From: Betaproteobacteria bacterium
Lineage (GTDB): Bacteria > Pseudomonadota > Gammaproteobacteria > Burkholderiales > SG8-39
NCBI GenBank assembly: GCA_009693345.1
Contig: SHXL01000004.1
Span: 1-34,274, forward strand
Reading direction: 5' to 3'
DNA length: 34,274 nt
A program made the translations under genes and the position numbers. Below, piece after piece: positions 8,499 through 18,990 of the stretch. Below the pieces are notes generated by a model. The model was given only the letters and a program-made list of their open reading frames with translations. It was not told the DNA's origin and made no database searches. Within the stretch, counting starts at the first letter, position 1. Each line of letters begins with the position of its first letter.

Positions 8499-10188
8499 AG
8501 TCTTCCCACGCGAGGCGGCGGGTGTGGATTTGCGCGAGCTCCTCGCGGTGGCCGATCGACACCAGCGTGGTAGCAGGCAGTTTCTCTTTCAATAGCCGAT
8601 AAAGCGCCGCCTGCGCGTCATCGGGCAGTGCCGCGGTGGGCTCGTCCATGAACAGCCAGTCGGGGCGGTTGATGAGCGCACGCGCGATCGCGAGGCGCTG
8701 CTGCTCGCCGCCGGAGAGCAGCTGCGCCCAGTTTTCGTCGCGCGCAAGGTCACCCGCAACGTGCGCGAGGCCGACCGCGGCGAGCGCCTCGCGCACCGCG
8801 TCGTCTGAAATCCCCACCTCGACCGCGGGATAGCAGGTGGCGTACTTGAGCGTGCCGATCGGCAGGTAAGGCCGCTGCGGCAGGAAGAGGAGCGTCGCCC
8901 CCTTCGGCAGCGAGATCTTCCCCTTCCAGTACGGCCAGATGCCCGCGATGGCGCGAAACAGCGTGCTCTTGCCCGCGCCGGAGGGCCCGGTGACGAGCAC
9001 CGACTCGCCCTGCTTCAGCAGCAGCGTGGTTTTCGCGAGCAGCGGCTTGCCCTGCGGCAGCGTGAGTTCCAGCGCCTCCAGTGCAAGCACCGCTGGCGCG
9101 CCCTCCATGCGGTCGCCGTCGAGGCGGTCGGCCTCTACGCGCGCATGCTCGAGCGCCTCGGCAAATCCGGTCAAGCGATCGACGGTGGCCTTCCAGTTGG
9201 CGAAGCTGCCGTAGGCGTTGATGAACCAGGACAGCGCGCCCTGCACCTGGCCGAAGGCGGACGCGATCTGGAAAATTCCGCCGAGCGGCATTGCGCCGGA
9301 AAAAAAGCGCGGCGAGGCGACCACGAACGGAAAGATGATCGCCACCTGGCCGTAGAACGACTGGAACCAGCCGAGCTGCTTCTGCTTCAGCATCTTGGTC
9401 CACCAGATCGAGATCACGTCGGCGAAGCGGCCGCGGAAATTCGCCAGTTCCCCCGGCTCGCCGCGGTACAGCGCCACGCCTTCGGCGTTCTCGCGCAGCC
9501 GCACCAGCGCGAAGCGAAAGTTCGCTTCAAAACGCTGCTGCTCGAAACCGATGCCGATCAGCGGGCGGCCGATCCAATGCGTAATCCAGGTGCCGGCGAT
9601 GGCGTAGAAGAGCGCCACCCACACCATATAGCCCGGTATCTCGATGCCGAAGAACGACGCCGCGCCCGAGATCGACCACAGGATGCCGACGAAGGACACC
9701 AGCGTCACCACCGCGGACAGCAGGCCCAGCGCGAGCGACAGCGTCAGGTCGACGAAGATGTTGAGGTCATCGGCGATCCGCTGGTCGGGGTTGTCCGTGC
9801 CCCGGTCAAGCAGCTGCAGGCGATAGTAGGCGCGGTCGCGCAACCAATCCGCGAGGTAGCGCTCGGTCATCCAGGTGCGCCACTCGATCATCAGCATCTG
9901 CTGGAAGTACTGCCGGTAGACGGCGTTGACGATGTAGACCACGGCGAGCAGCGTGAAGGTGCCGAGCTGGCGGAAGAATTCGGCCTGGTCCTTCGACTCG
10001 AAGGTGTTGTAGAACTCGCGGTTCCAGGTGTTGAACTGCACTTCCAGCCACACCCCGAGGAGCGCGAGCCCGACCACCGTGGCGAGCAGGATCAGGCCGA
10101 CGGAGCGCTTTTCCGATACCCAATAGGGCTTGGTCAGCGCCCATAGCTTGGGGAAAAAGGCGGCGCCGAAGAATCGCTTCTTTTGCAT
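8485..10188 (-). CDS. ABC transporter permease/ATP-binding fusion, SbmA/BacA-like (YddA-type)
   Basis: N-terminal TM domain (EVQFNTWNREFYNTFESKDQAEFFRQL..., QRIADDLNIFV) and C-terminal ATPase (Walker A GPSGAGKSTLFRAIAGIWPYW, signature LSGGEQQRLAIARAL). 14-bp convergent overlap with the thioesterase gene. Confidence 0.93.
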   Translation of the reverse strand: MQKKRFFGAAFFPKLWALTKPYWVSEKRSVGLILLATVVGLALLGVWLEVQFNTWNREFYNTFESKDQAEFFRQLGTFTLLAVVYIVNAVYRQYFQQMLMIEWRTWMTERYLADWLRDRAYYRLQLLDRGTDNPDQRIADDLNIFVDLTLSLALGLLSAVVTLVSFVGILWSISGAASFFGIEIPGYMVWVALFYAIAGTWITHWIGRPLIGIGFEQQRFEANFRFALVRLRENAEGVALYRGEPGELANFRGRFADVISIWWTKMLKQKQLGWFQSFYGQVAIIFPFVVASPRFFSGAMPLGGIFQIASAFGQVQGALSWFINAYGSFANWKATVDRLTGFAEALEHARVEADRLDGDRMEGAPAVLALEALELTLPQGKPLLAKTTLLLKQGESVLVTGPSGAGKSTLFRAIAGIWPYWKGKISLPKGATLLFLPQRPYLPIGTLKYATCYPAVEVGISDDAVREALAAVGLAHVAGDLARDENWAQLLSGGEQQRLAIARALINRPDWLFMDEPTAALPDDAQAALYRLLKEKLPATTLVSIGHREELAQIHTRRLAWEDFSRG

Positions 10189-10263
10189 GGGGTTACCTCA
10201 GGCTGCGTTGCTCTATTCCGCGGGCAGTTTACAGAACGCACCGCGCGGGGTGAGAATGGCTTC

Positions 10264-10926
10264 ATGCAGCAGGTCTACCGCTTCGGCCCCGCCCCGAAGC
10301 AACCAGCCAGACATTTATTCGTATTCCTGCATGCAAGCGGCACCGACGCGCGCTCGATGATCCCCGCGGCCTTCAAATATCAGGGACGTTTCCCGAGCGC
10401 GGCACTCGTGGTTCCAAGCGGTTTTTCCTTTTATCGAAAAACCCCTGAAAGCAAGCAATGGTTTTCCACCTGCGGCCTGACCGACGAGAACCGCATGGCG
10501 CGCATTTCCGCGATCCTGCCGCGCATCGAGCAACTGGTGCGGCGCGAGCAGACCAACCATGGCGTACCGCGCGAGCGCACCGTCCTCATCGGCTACTCGC
10601 AGGGCGGCACCGTCGCCCTCGAAGCCGCGAAGGCCTTCCCCGAACTCGCGGGTGCGGTGGTCGCCTACTCCGCCCGCTTCGCGCAACTGCCGAAAACCGG
10701 CACGCGTATGGACTCGCGCATTCACCTGGTGCACGGCGGCTACGACTCCGTCGTCTCGCGCGTCTACGCCGAGCGCGCCGCCCGCGCCCTCGCCGGCCTC
10801 CACGTTCCCGTCACCCTCGACATCATCGAAGACCTCGGCCACGCCCTCACCCACGAGGCCATCTGCCGCGGCTCCCTCCGCCTCCTGCAAGGCATCTACG
10901 AGCGCCGCCGCGCAACGCTGCACTAG
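10264..10926 (+). CDS. Carboxylesterase/phospholipase family alpha/beta hydrolase
   Basis: MQQVYRFGPAPKQPARHLFVFLHASGTDARSMIPAAFKYQGRFPSAALVVPSGF...VLIGYSQGGTVALEAAKAFPELAGAVVAYSAR (GYSQGG nucleophile elbow). Confidence 0.87.
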   Translation: MQQVYRFGPAPKQPARHLFVFLHASGTDARSMIPAAFKYQGRFPSAALVVPSGFSFYRKTPESKQWFSTCGLTDENRMARISAILPRIEQLVRREQTNHGVPRERTVLIGYSQGGTVALEAAKAFPELAGAVVAYSARFAQLPKTGTRMDSRIHLVHGGYDSVVSRVYAERAARALAGLHVPVTLDIIEDLGHALTHEAICRGSLRLLQGIYERRRATLH

Positions 10927-10950
10927 CGCGGCCTCTCGAAGGGGAAATTG

Positions 10951-10981
10951 GGTCAGAGTGAATTCCATTGTCACTCTGACC
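10951..10981. repeat. REP/RAYT-like hairpin sequence
   Basis: Perfect 11-bp inverted repeat GGTCAGAGTGA-ATTCCATTG-TCACTCTGACC in the intergenic region. Confidence 0.75.
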
Positions 10982-10988
10982 ATATTTG

Positions 10989-11001
10989 TCAGTTGAACTG
11001 A
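10989..11001. promoter_or_regulatory. Palindrome upstream of the HicB-like ORF, candidate autoregulatory operator
   Basis: TCAGTT-G-AACTGA, ending 18 nt before the ATG at 11020. Confidence 0.4.
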
Positions 11002-11019
11002 AAAATCTAAAAGGTCGAG

Positions 11020-11205
11020 ATGCAAATCACAATCAAGCACGAAAGAGAAGACGACGGGCGCTGGTTGGCGGAAGTGCTTGAGATTCCGGGAGTGCTCGCG
11101 TATGGCGCCACGGCCCGGAAGGCCATGTCGAGGGCCGAAGTTTTGGCCGTACACGTGCTGACCGAGCAACTGGAACACAACGAAATCGGACCTCAGTCCA
11201 GCTGA
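11020..11205 (+). CDS. HicB-like antitoxin-family small protein (no HicA seen)
   Basis: 61 aa MQITIKHEREDDGRWLAEVLEIPGVLAYGATARKAMSRAEVLAVHVLTEQLEHNE has the HicB partial RNase-H-like pattern (E.DGRW.A.V.E.PG...YG.T..EA). Confidence 0.75.
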   Translation: MQITIKHEREDDGRWLAEVLEIPGVLAYGATARKAMSRAEVLAVHVLTEQLEHNEIGPQSS

Positions 11206-11221
11206 TACGGAGGGATCATTG

Positions 11222-11398
11222 ATGTCCAGCGCGAAAGAAGAGCTCAGCCGCCTGATCCAGGGTCAGCCAGAAGACAGTTCACGCGAGGAAATCGTGCGCG
11301 AACTTGCCTTTCACGTCATGGTCGAACGCGGCCTCGCCGACTCGGACGCGAAACGCACGATCTCGAACGACGAGATGGGGCGGCGCATCTGGTCATAG
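11222..11398 (+). CDS. 58-aa conserved-looking small protein, possible antitoxin-like partner
   Basis: Not in the supplied ORF track (<60 aa). ATG 11222 to TAG 11396-11398: MSSAKEELSRLIQGQPEDSSREEIVRELAFHVMVERGLADSDAKRTISNDEMGRRIWS. Starts 16 nt after the HicB-like stop. Confidence 0.7.
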   Translation: MSSAKEELSRLIQGQPEDSSREEIVRELAFHVMVERGLADSDAKRTISNDEMGRRIWS

Positions 11399-11402
11399 CG
11401 GG

Positions 11403-13442
11403 TCAGGCAGCTAAAGCGGGAATATTTCTAAAAAGATCTAGCGCTTCTGGATTCGCGAGCGCATCGGTGTTGCCAACGGGCATGCCATTCACGACGGCCT
11501 TCACCGTAAGTTCGACCACCTTGCCGTTCTTGGTGCGCGGAATGTCGGGCACTTGGATGATTTTCGCGGGGACGTGGCGCGGGGTGGTGTTGTCGCGAAT
11601 CCGCTTCTCGATACGTTCGAGCAAAGACGCATTGAGAGTAAATCCCGGGCGCAGGCGCACGAAGAGGATCACGCGGGTGTCGGTGGGATTGTCGGGCGGC
11701 CAGAGCTGGCCGATGGCGACGGACTCTTCGACTTCGTCGATTTTCTCGACCTGGCGGTAGATTTCGGCAGTGCCGATGCGCACGCCGCCGGGGTTGAGGG
11801 TCGCGTCAGACCTCCCGTAAATGATCATGGTGCCGCGCTCGGTGAGCTCGCACCAGTCGCCGTGGGTCCAGACGTCGGGGAATTTGTCGTAGTAGGCGCT
11901 GCGGTATTTCTCGCCGCCCTTGTCGTTCCAGAAGCCAAGGGGCATGGAGGGGACGGGCTTGGTGCAGACGAGCTCGCCCTTCTGCCCGATGACGGGTTCG
12001 CCGGCTTCGTTGAACACCTGCACCGCCATGCCGAGCGAGCGGCACTGCAGCTCGCCACGGTACACCGGCAGGATCGGATTGGCGTCGGCGAAGGCCGCCA
12101 TGATGTCGGTGCCGCCCGAGATCGAGGACAGGCACACGTCCTTCTTTACTTTCGAGTAGACGTAGTCGTAGCTCTCGGCCACCAGCGGCGAGCCGGTGGA
12201 GATGATCATGCGCACCTGCGCCAGCTTGTGCGTCTCGATCGGCGCGAGGCCGCGCTTTTCCAGCGAGTCGATGAACTTCGCAGAGGTGCCGAAATGGCTG
12301 AAGCGCTCCTCGTCGGCGTAATCGAAGAGGATCTGCCCGCCGCGCTCGAACGGCGAGCCGTCGTAGAGCATCACCGTGGCTTCGGCGCACAGCCCGTGGA
12401 AGAGCAGGTTCCACATCACCCAGTTGGTGGTGCAGTAATAGAACATCCGGTCGCCCGGGCGCACGTCGAACTGCAGCTTGTACATCTTCAGGCTCTGCAG
12501 CAGCGCGCCGCCGACGCCGTGTACGATGCACTTGGGCACGCCGGTGGTGCCGGAGCTGAAGAGAATGTAGGCAGGGTGCTCGAACGGCAGCTGCGCGTAC
12601 TCGATCTCCTTGGGAGAGAACTTGCGCAGCCATTCATCCAGCAGCACCGCTTTCGGGATGTGCGAGACGTCGGGCCTGGCGTGCAGGTTCGGCACCACCA
12701 CGATCTTTCGCAGCGTGGGCAGCCCTTCGGCGATCTCGGCGACCCGATCGAGCACGTCGAAATCGCGCCCGCCATAGCGGTAGCCGTCGGCGACGAACAG
12801 GATCTTCGGTTCGATCTGGCCGAAGCGGTCGAGCACGCCGCTGGTGCCGAAGTCCGGCGAGCAGGACGACCACACGATGCCGTTGGACAGCGCGGCCAGT
12901 GCAAGCATCCCTGTTTCCGGCATATTCGGAATGATCGCGGCCGCGCGATCGCCCGGGCGCAGGCCCAGTTGCGCCATCGCCTGCGCCGCGCGCGATACGT
13001 CGCTCGTGAGGTTCGAATAGCTGACGCGCCGCTGGAAGCCGCGCTCGTCCCAGAACACGAAGGCGTCGCCCTGGTCGCCGCGCCGCAGCAGGTTCTCGGC
13101 GAAATTGAGGCGCGCGTCGGGAAACCATTTCGCGCCCGGCATCTTGTCGCCGTCCACCAGCACCGTGGACCCCTTTTTCGAGGCGATCACGCCGCAGAAG
13201 TCCCAGACTTCGCTCCAGAACTCCCCCGGGTGATCCACCGTCCACTGGTAGAAATCCGCGTAGCCGGGCTTCTCGAGGTGGTACTTGCGCACGATTTGGC
13301 GCTGGAACTGCGTCATTTGCGCACTCTCGACGGCCTGCGCGGAGGGCGACCAAACAGGCGCGACGCCGGCGGCCTTCTTGGCGGCCCTTGGCTTTGCGTT
13401 CGCCGGTGCCTTTGCCTTTGCCGGTGCTTTGGGCTTGGTCAT
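11403..13442 (-). CDS. Acetoacetyl-CoA synthetase (acetoacetate-CoA ligase)
   Basis: ANL-superfamily enzyme: ...WSEVWDFCGVIASKKGSTVLVDGDKMPGAKWFPDARLNFAENLLRR..., ILFSSGTTGVPKCIVHGVGG, YGRSDATLNPGGVRIGTAEIYRQVE. Start MTKPKAPAKAK at 13442. Confidence 0.95.
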   Translation of the reverse strand: MTKPKAPAKAKAPANAKPRAAKKAAGVAPVWSPSAQAVESAQMTQFQRQIVRKYHLEKPGYADFYQWTVDHPGEFWSEVWDFCGVIASKKGSTVLVDGDKMPGAKWFPDARLNFAENLLRRGDQGDAFVFWDERGFQRRVSYSNLTSDVSRAAQAMAQLGLRPGDRAAAIIPNMPETGMLALAALSNGIVWSSCSPDFGTSGVLDRFGQIEPKILFVADGYRYGGRDFDVLDRVAEIAEGLPTLRKIVVVPNLHARPDVSHIPKAVLLDEWLRKFSPKEIEYAQLPFEHPAYILFSSGTTGVPKCIVHGVGGALLQSLKMYKLQFDVRPGDRMFYYCTTNWVMWNLLFHGLCAEATVMLYDGSPFERGGQILFDYADEERFSHFGTSAKFIDSLEKRGLAPIETHKLAQVRMIISTGSPLVAESYDYVYSKVKKDVCLSSISGGTDIMAAFADANPILPVYRGELQCRSLGMAVQVFNEAGEPVIGQKGELVCTKPVPSMPLGFWNDKGGEKYRSAYYDKFPDVWTHGDWCELTERGTMIIYGRSDATLNPGGVRIGTAEIYRQVEKIDEVEESVAIGQLWPPDNPTDTRVILFVRLRPGFTLNASLLERIEKRIRDNTTPRHVPAKIIQVPDIPRTKNGKVVELTVKAVVNGMPVGNTDALANPEALDLFRNIPALAA

Positions 13443-13449
13443 GGCGACA

Positions 13450-14053
13450 TTATCGCCGACGCCAGACGCTCGCCAGCCAGGGTTGCTGTTCGCGCGGCAG
13501 GCCCGGCGGGCGGTAGTAGTGCTCGAGCTCGTCGAAGCCCGCCGCCGCGAGGTACCCGCGCCAGGCCTCCAGGTCATGGTAGGCGCCATAGCGCCCGCGA
13601 TTCCAGCCCTCCTTGTTGGTGCCACGCGGATTGGAGCTGAACAGCACGCCGCCCGGCTTGAGCGACGCGTGCAACTCGCGCAGTACGCGCGGCAGCTCGC
13701 GGCCGGGGACGTGGAATAGCGACGCATTGGCGAACACGCCGTCGAAGCGCGACGGCAGCAGATCGAGCGCAAGGAAATCCTGCTCCAGGACCTCGCAGCC
13801 GCTGTATTCGCGCGCCATGGCGGCAAAGCGGGCCGAGCCTTCCAGGCCCACCGCCTCATGGCCCAGATCCTTGAACACTTTCAGATCGCGTCCAGGGCCG
13901 CAGCCAAAATCGAGGATGGTGAAAGGGGATGCGCCTTCGATGTGCTTCAGCAGCGCAGTCGTGTTCTGGCTGACGTCGTGATCCCGCGTCCCCTGCCAGA
14001 AATCCTCCGCCCGGCTGTCGTAATGCTGCAGCGTGCGCCGGGAAATCTCCTCG

Positions 14054-14061
<8 letters not shown>
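13450..14061 (-). CDS. Class I SAM-dependent methyltransferase
   Basis: ...FTILDFGCGPGRDLKVFKDLGHEAVGLEGSARFAAMAREYSGCEVLEQDF... (motif I DFGCGPGRD). Confidence 0.93.
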
Positions 14062-15484
<1,423 letters not shown>

Positions 15485-15496
15485 ACTGTCTCCTGC

Positions 15497-17197
15497 ATGA
15501 ATTCTATTCCTGCCCTGGCACTTGGCGTCGCGCTGCTGCTTTTCTTTCCCTCCGCTCCTGGCGAGGAAAGCCGGGCGGCACATGCAAGGCAATTCATGAT
15601 CGCCACCGCCAATCCGCACGCCTCGCAGGCCGGGCTGGAGATGCTGCGCGCTGGCGGCAGCGCGCTCGACGCCGCGATCGCCGCCCAGCTCGTGCTCAAC
15701 CTAACCGAACCGCAATCTTCGGGCATCGGCGGGGGCGCGTTCATCCTGCACTGGGACGAGACCGCGCGGCGCGTGTCGGCCTACGACGGCCGCGAGACGG
15801 CGCCCGCCGCAGCGCGTGCCGACCGGTTCCTTCAGCCCGATGGCAAGCCGATGCCCATCGGCGAGGCGATCAACTCGGGAAGATCGGTCGGCGTGCCGGG
15901 CCTGCTGCGCGTGTTGCGCCTCGCGCACGGGAAACACGGCCGCCTGGCGTGGGCAAGGCTGTTCGAACCCGCGATCCGCCTCGCCGAGGACGGTTTCCGG
16001 GTCTCGCCGCGGCTGCACGCGCTGATCGAGTCCGACCCAATACTGCGCATCAATGCCGCCACCCGCGCGTATTTCCATCTGCCGGACGGCAGTCCCCTGC
16101 CGGTCGGCTACCGGCTGAGGAATCCTCCGTTCGCCGCGCTGCTGCGCCAGATCGTGTTGCAGGGTCCGGATGCGTTTTACCTCGGAGCCGTCGCGCGCGA
16201 CATGGTCGCCGCAGTCGCCGCGCATCCTCGCCCCGGGGACCTCACCGAGCAGGACCTAGCCGCCTACCGCGCGGTGGAGCGGGAGCCAATCTGCGGCGGC
16301 TATCGCGGCTACCGGATCTGCGGCATGCCGCCGCCGTCATCGGGGGGCATCGGCGTGCTCGCGATCCTCGGCGTGCTGGAGCGCTTCCCGCTCGCCGGGC
16401 TGCGCCCGGGATCGAGCGGCGCGGCGCACCTGTTCACCGAAGCCGGGCGGCTCGCCTACGCGGACCGCGACCACTACGTCGGCGACCCGGATTTCGTACG
16501 CGTCCCGGCGGCCGGACTGATCGATCCGGAATACCTGCGCGGGCGCGCGCAGCTGGTGAACCCCAGGCGAAGCATGGTCCGCGCTTTGCCGGGTGCTCCA
16601 GCCGGGGCGCGCGCCGCGATGGGCGCCGACGCCACCGTGGAGGCCGCCGGCACCAGCCACATCTCGGTGGTGGACGCGTGGGGCAACGCCATCGCGATGA
16701 CCACCACCATCGAATCGCCGTTCGGCAGCCGTATTCTGGTCCGCGGCTTCCTGCTCAACAACGAACTCACCGATTTTTCGCCGCTCCCGGATGAAGGCGG
16801 CAAGCTGGCCGCCAACCGCGTCGAACCGGGCAAGCGCCCGCGCAGCACGATGTCGCCGACCTTCGTCTTTGCCCCGGGTGGTGCATTCTTGATGACCGTA
16901 GGATCCCCGGGCGGCAGCGCGATCATCAACTATGTCGCCAAGACCCTGGTCGGCGTGCTGGATTGGAACCTCGACATCCAGCAGGCGATCGCCGCACCGA
17001 ACATGGGCAGCCGCAACCGGGAAACGGAGCTCGAAAAAGGCACGGCTCTGGAGAATATTGCGGCCGCACTGCGCGCTCTCGGGCACCCCGTGGAGGCAGT
17101 GGAACTGAACAGCGGCCTGCACGGGATCGTGCGCACCCCGCAGGGGCTGGCCGGGGGTGCAGACCCGCGCCGCGAGGGCGTCGCAATGGGTGAATAG
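15497..17197 (+). CDS. Gamma-glutamyltransferase 1, with N-terminal signal sequence
   Basis: MNSIPALALGVALLLFFPSAPGEE... followed by the GGT fold: ASQAGLEMLRAGGSALDAAIAAQLVLNLTEPQSSGIGGGAFILHWD and catalytic-region TSHISVVDAWGNAIAMTTTIESPFGSRILVRGFLLNNELTDFS. Confidence 0.95.
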   Translation: MNSIPALALGVALLLFFPSAPGEESRAAHARQFMIATANPHASQAGLEMLRAGGSALDAAIAAQLVLNLTEPQSSGIGGGAFILHWDETARRVSAYDGRETAPAAARADRFLQPDGKPMPIGEAINSGRSVGVPGLLRVLRLAHGKHGRLAWARLFEPAIRLAEDGFRVSPRLHALIESDPILRINAATRAYFHLPDGSPLPVGYRLRNPPFAALLRQIVLQGPDAFYLGAVARDMVAAVAAHPRPGDLTEQDLAAYRAVEREPICGGYRGYRICGMPPPSSGGIGVLAILGVLERFPLAGLRPGSSGAAHLFTEAGRLAYADRDHYVGDPDFVRVPAAGLIDPEYLRGRAQLVNPRRSMVRALPGAPAGARAAMGADATVEAAGTSHISVVDAWGNAIAMTTTIESPFGSRILVRGFLLNNELTDFSPLPDEGGKLAANRVEPGKRPRSTMSPTFVFAPGGAFLMTVGSPGGSAIINYVAKTLVGVLDWNLDIQQAIAAPNMGSRNRETELEKGTALENIAAALRALGHPVEAVELNSGLHGIVRTPQGLAGGADPRREGVAMGE

Positions 17198-17254
17198 CTA
17201 GGCAAGTCCGGGAGGGTTCATTAGAATTCAATCCTGCTCAACAGGGAGGCTTCA

Positions 17255-18154
17255 ATGAAACGGATCGCAATCACGGCACTTTCACTCGTCGCGCTGATCA
17301 GCTTCGGCGCCGCCGCGCAGGAAGGCACGCTGAAGAAAGTCAAGGACAGCGCCAGCATCACCATCGGCCACCGCGACGCCTCGCTGCCCTTGTCCTATTA
17401 CGACGACAAGCAGCAGCCCATCGGCTACGCCATGGACCTGTGCGTGAAGATCGTCGATGCGGTGAAGGCTGAACTGAAGCTGCCGAAAATCGACGTTAAG
17501 TACCAGCTGGTCACTTCGGCCAACCGCATCCCGCTGATGGCAAACGGCACCATCGACCTGGAGTGCGGCTCGACCACCAACAACATCCCGCGCCAGGAAC
17601 AGGTGTGGTTCACGATCACGCATTTCGTCACCGCCAACCGCTGGGCATCGAAGAAGTCCTCGAACCTGAAGTCCCTCGCGGATCTTAAGGGCAAGACCAT
17701 CGTCTCGACGGCGGGTTCGACCAACATCAAGCAGATCACCGAAATCAACGCTGCGCAGAATCTTGGCATGAACATCATCTCGGCCAACGGCCACCCGGAA
17801 GCCTTCCAGATGGTGGAGACGGGGCGCGCGGTGGCGTTCGTGATGGACGACATCATCCTCGCAGGCCTTGCGGCCCAGTCGCGCGCGCCCGCCGATTACG
17901 AGATTTCGTCCGTGGCGCTGTCGGTCGAACCCTACGGCGTCATGCTGCGCAAGGACGACAAAGCGTTCAAGGCAGTGGTGGACGCCGCCATGACCCGGAT
18001 CTACAAGTCCGGAGAAATCAACGCCATCTACTCGAAGTGGTTCGAGAAGCCGGTTCCGCCCAAGGGCGTGAACATGAATCTGCCGATGACGGCGGCGTTC
18101 AAGAAGGTCGTCGCCAATCCCACCTCCTCGGGCGATCCAAAGGTCTACGAATAA
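17255..18154 (+). CDS. gltI: Amino-acid ABC transporter substrate-binding protein (Glu/Asp GltI-like)
   Basis: Signal peptide MKRIAITALSLVALISFGAAAQ; ...SLPLSYYDDKQQPIGYAMDLCVKIVDAV...ECGSTTNNIPRQEQVWFTITHFVT. Upstream of two permeases and an ATPase. Confidence 0.93.
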   Translation: MKRIAITALSLVALISFGAAAQEGTLKKVKDSASITIGHRDASLPLSYYDDKQQPIGYAMDLCVKIVDAVKAELKLPKIDVKYQLVTSANRIPLMANGTIDLECGSTTNNIPRQEQVWFTITHFVTANRWASKKSSNLKSLADLKGKTIVSTAGSTNIKQITEINAAQNLGMNIISANGHPEAFQMVETGRAVAFVMDDIILAGLAAQSRAPADYEISSVALSVEPYGVMLRKDDKAFKAVVDAAMTRIYKSGEINAIYSKWFEKPVPPKGVNMNLPMTAAFKKVVANPTSSGDPKVYE

Positions 18155-18170
18155 GCTGACTCGGCTAACT

Positions 18171-18197
18171 AACGGGGAACTCAGGTTCCCCGTTTTT
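18171..18197 (+). terminator. Intrinsic terminator/attenuator between substrate-binding protein and first permease
   Basis: AACGGGGAAC-TCAG-GTTCCCCGTT then T: perfect 10-bp stem, 4-nt loop, T-run. Confidence 0.75.
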
Positions 18198-18221
18198 CGT
18201 TGAGCACGGGTTGAGTTTCAC

Positions 18222-18977
18222 GTGAACTACAACTGGGAATGGAGTATTTACCTTGCTGCCGAGCCCGGCGGCACGGGCATCTATATCAAGTACCTGGTCA
18301 TCGGCCTGGGCTGGACGCTCGCCACGGCGCTCGCCGCCTGGGTGATCGCACTGGCGATCGGCTCGGTGGTTGGCACCCTGCGCACCACGCCGCACAAATG
18401 GGTGGTGCGCCTGGGCAACGCCTACGTCGAGATTTTCCGCAACGTGCCGCTGATCGTGCAGATGTTCCTGTGGTTCTTCGTCGTGCCCGAGTTGCTGCCC
18501 AAGGCGCTGGGCGACTGGGTGAAGCAGATGGCGCCACCCTGGGGCTCCTACCTGCCTGCGGTGATGTGCCTCGGCTTGTATACCTCGGTGCGCATTGCCG
18601 AACAGGTGAAATCGGGTATCGGCTCGCTGTCGCGCGGCCAGGGCATGGCGGGTACCGCGCTCGGGCTCACGCTCGGGCAGAACTACCGCTTCGTGCTGCT
18701 GCCGCAAGCGTTCCGCATCGTCCTGCCGCCACTGACCTCTGAATTCATGAACGTGATCAAGAACTCCTCGGTCGCGCTGACCATCGGCCTGCTGGAGCTC
18801 ACCGGCCGCGCGCGCGCGATGCAGGAGTTCAGCTTCAAGGTATTCGAGGCCTTTGCCGCCGCCACCGTGATCTACCTGCTCACCAACCTGGTGGTGGTGT
18901 ACGGCATGCGCGCGCTGGAGAAGAAGGTACGCGTGCCCGGATTGATCAGCGCTTCGCCAACCGCGGGTGGACACTGA
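18222..18977 (+). CDS. gltJ: Amino-acid ABC transporter permease (GltJ-like)
   Basis: GTG start MNYNWEWSIYLAAEPGG...; His/Glu/Gln permease family with the EAA-like loop SVRIAEQVKSGIGSLSRGQGMAGTALGLTLGQNYRFVLLPQAFRIVLPPL. Confidence 0.93.
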   Translation: MNYNWEWSIYLAAEPGGTGIYIKYLVIGLGWTLATALAAWVIALAIGSVVGTLRTTPHKWVVRLGNAYVEIFRNVPLIVQMFLWFFVVPELLPKALGDWVKQMAPPWGSYLPAVMCLGLYTSVRIAEQVKSGIGSLSRGQGMAGTALGLTLGQNYRFVLLPQAFRIVLPPLTSEFMNVIKNSSVALTIGLLELTGRARAMQEFSFKVFEAFAAATVIYLLTNLVVVYGMRALEKKVRVPGLISASPTAGGH

Positions 18978-18990
18978 TGCGGATTGAGCG

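Noticed and set aside
11553-13640. 695-aa plus-strand ORF opposite acetoacetyl-CoA synthetase
   Set aside because: Mirror of strong codon bias in the true minus-strand gene; no recognisable domain.
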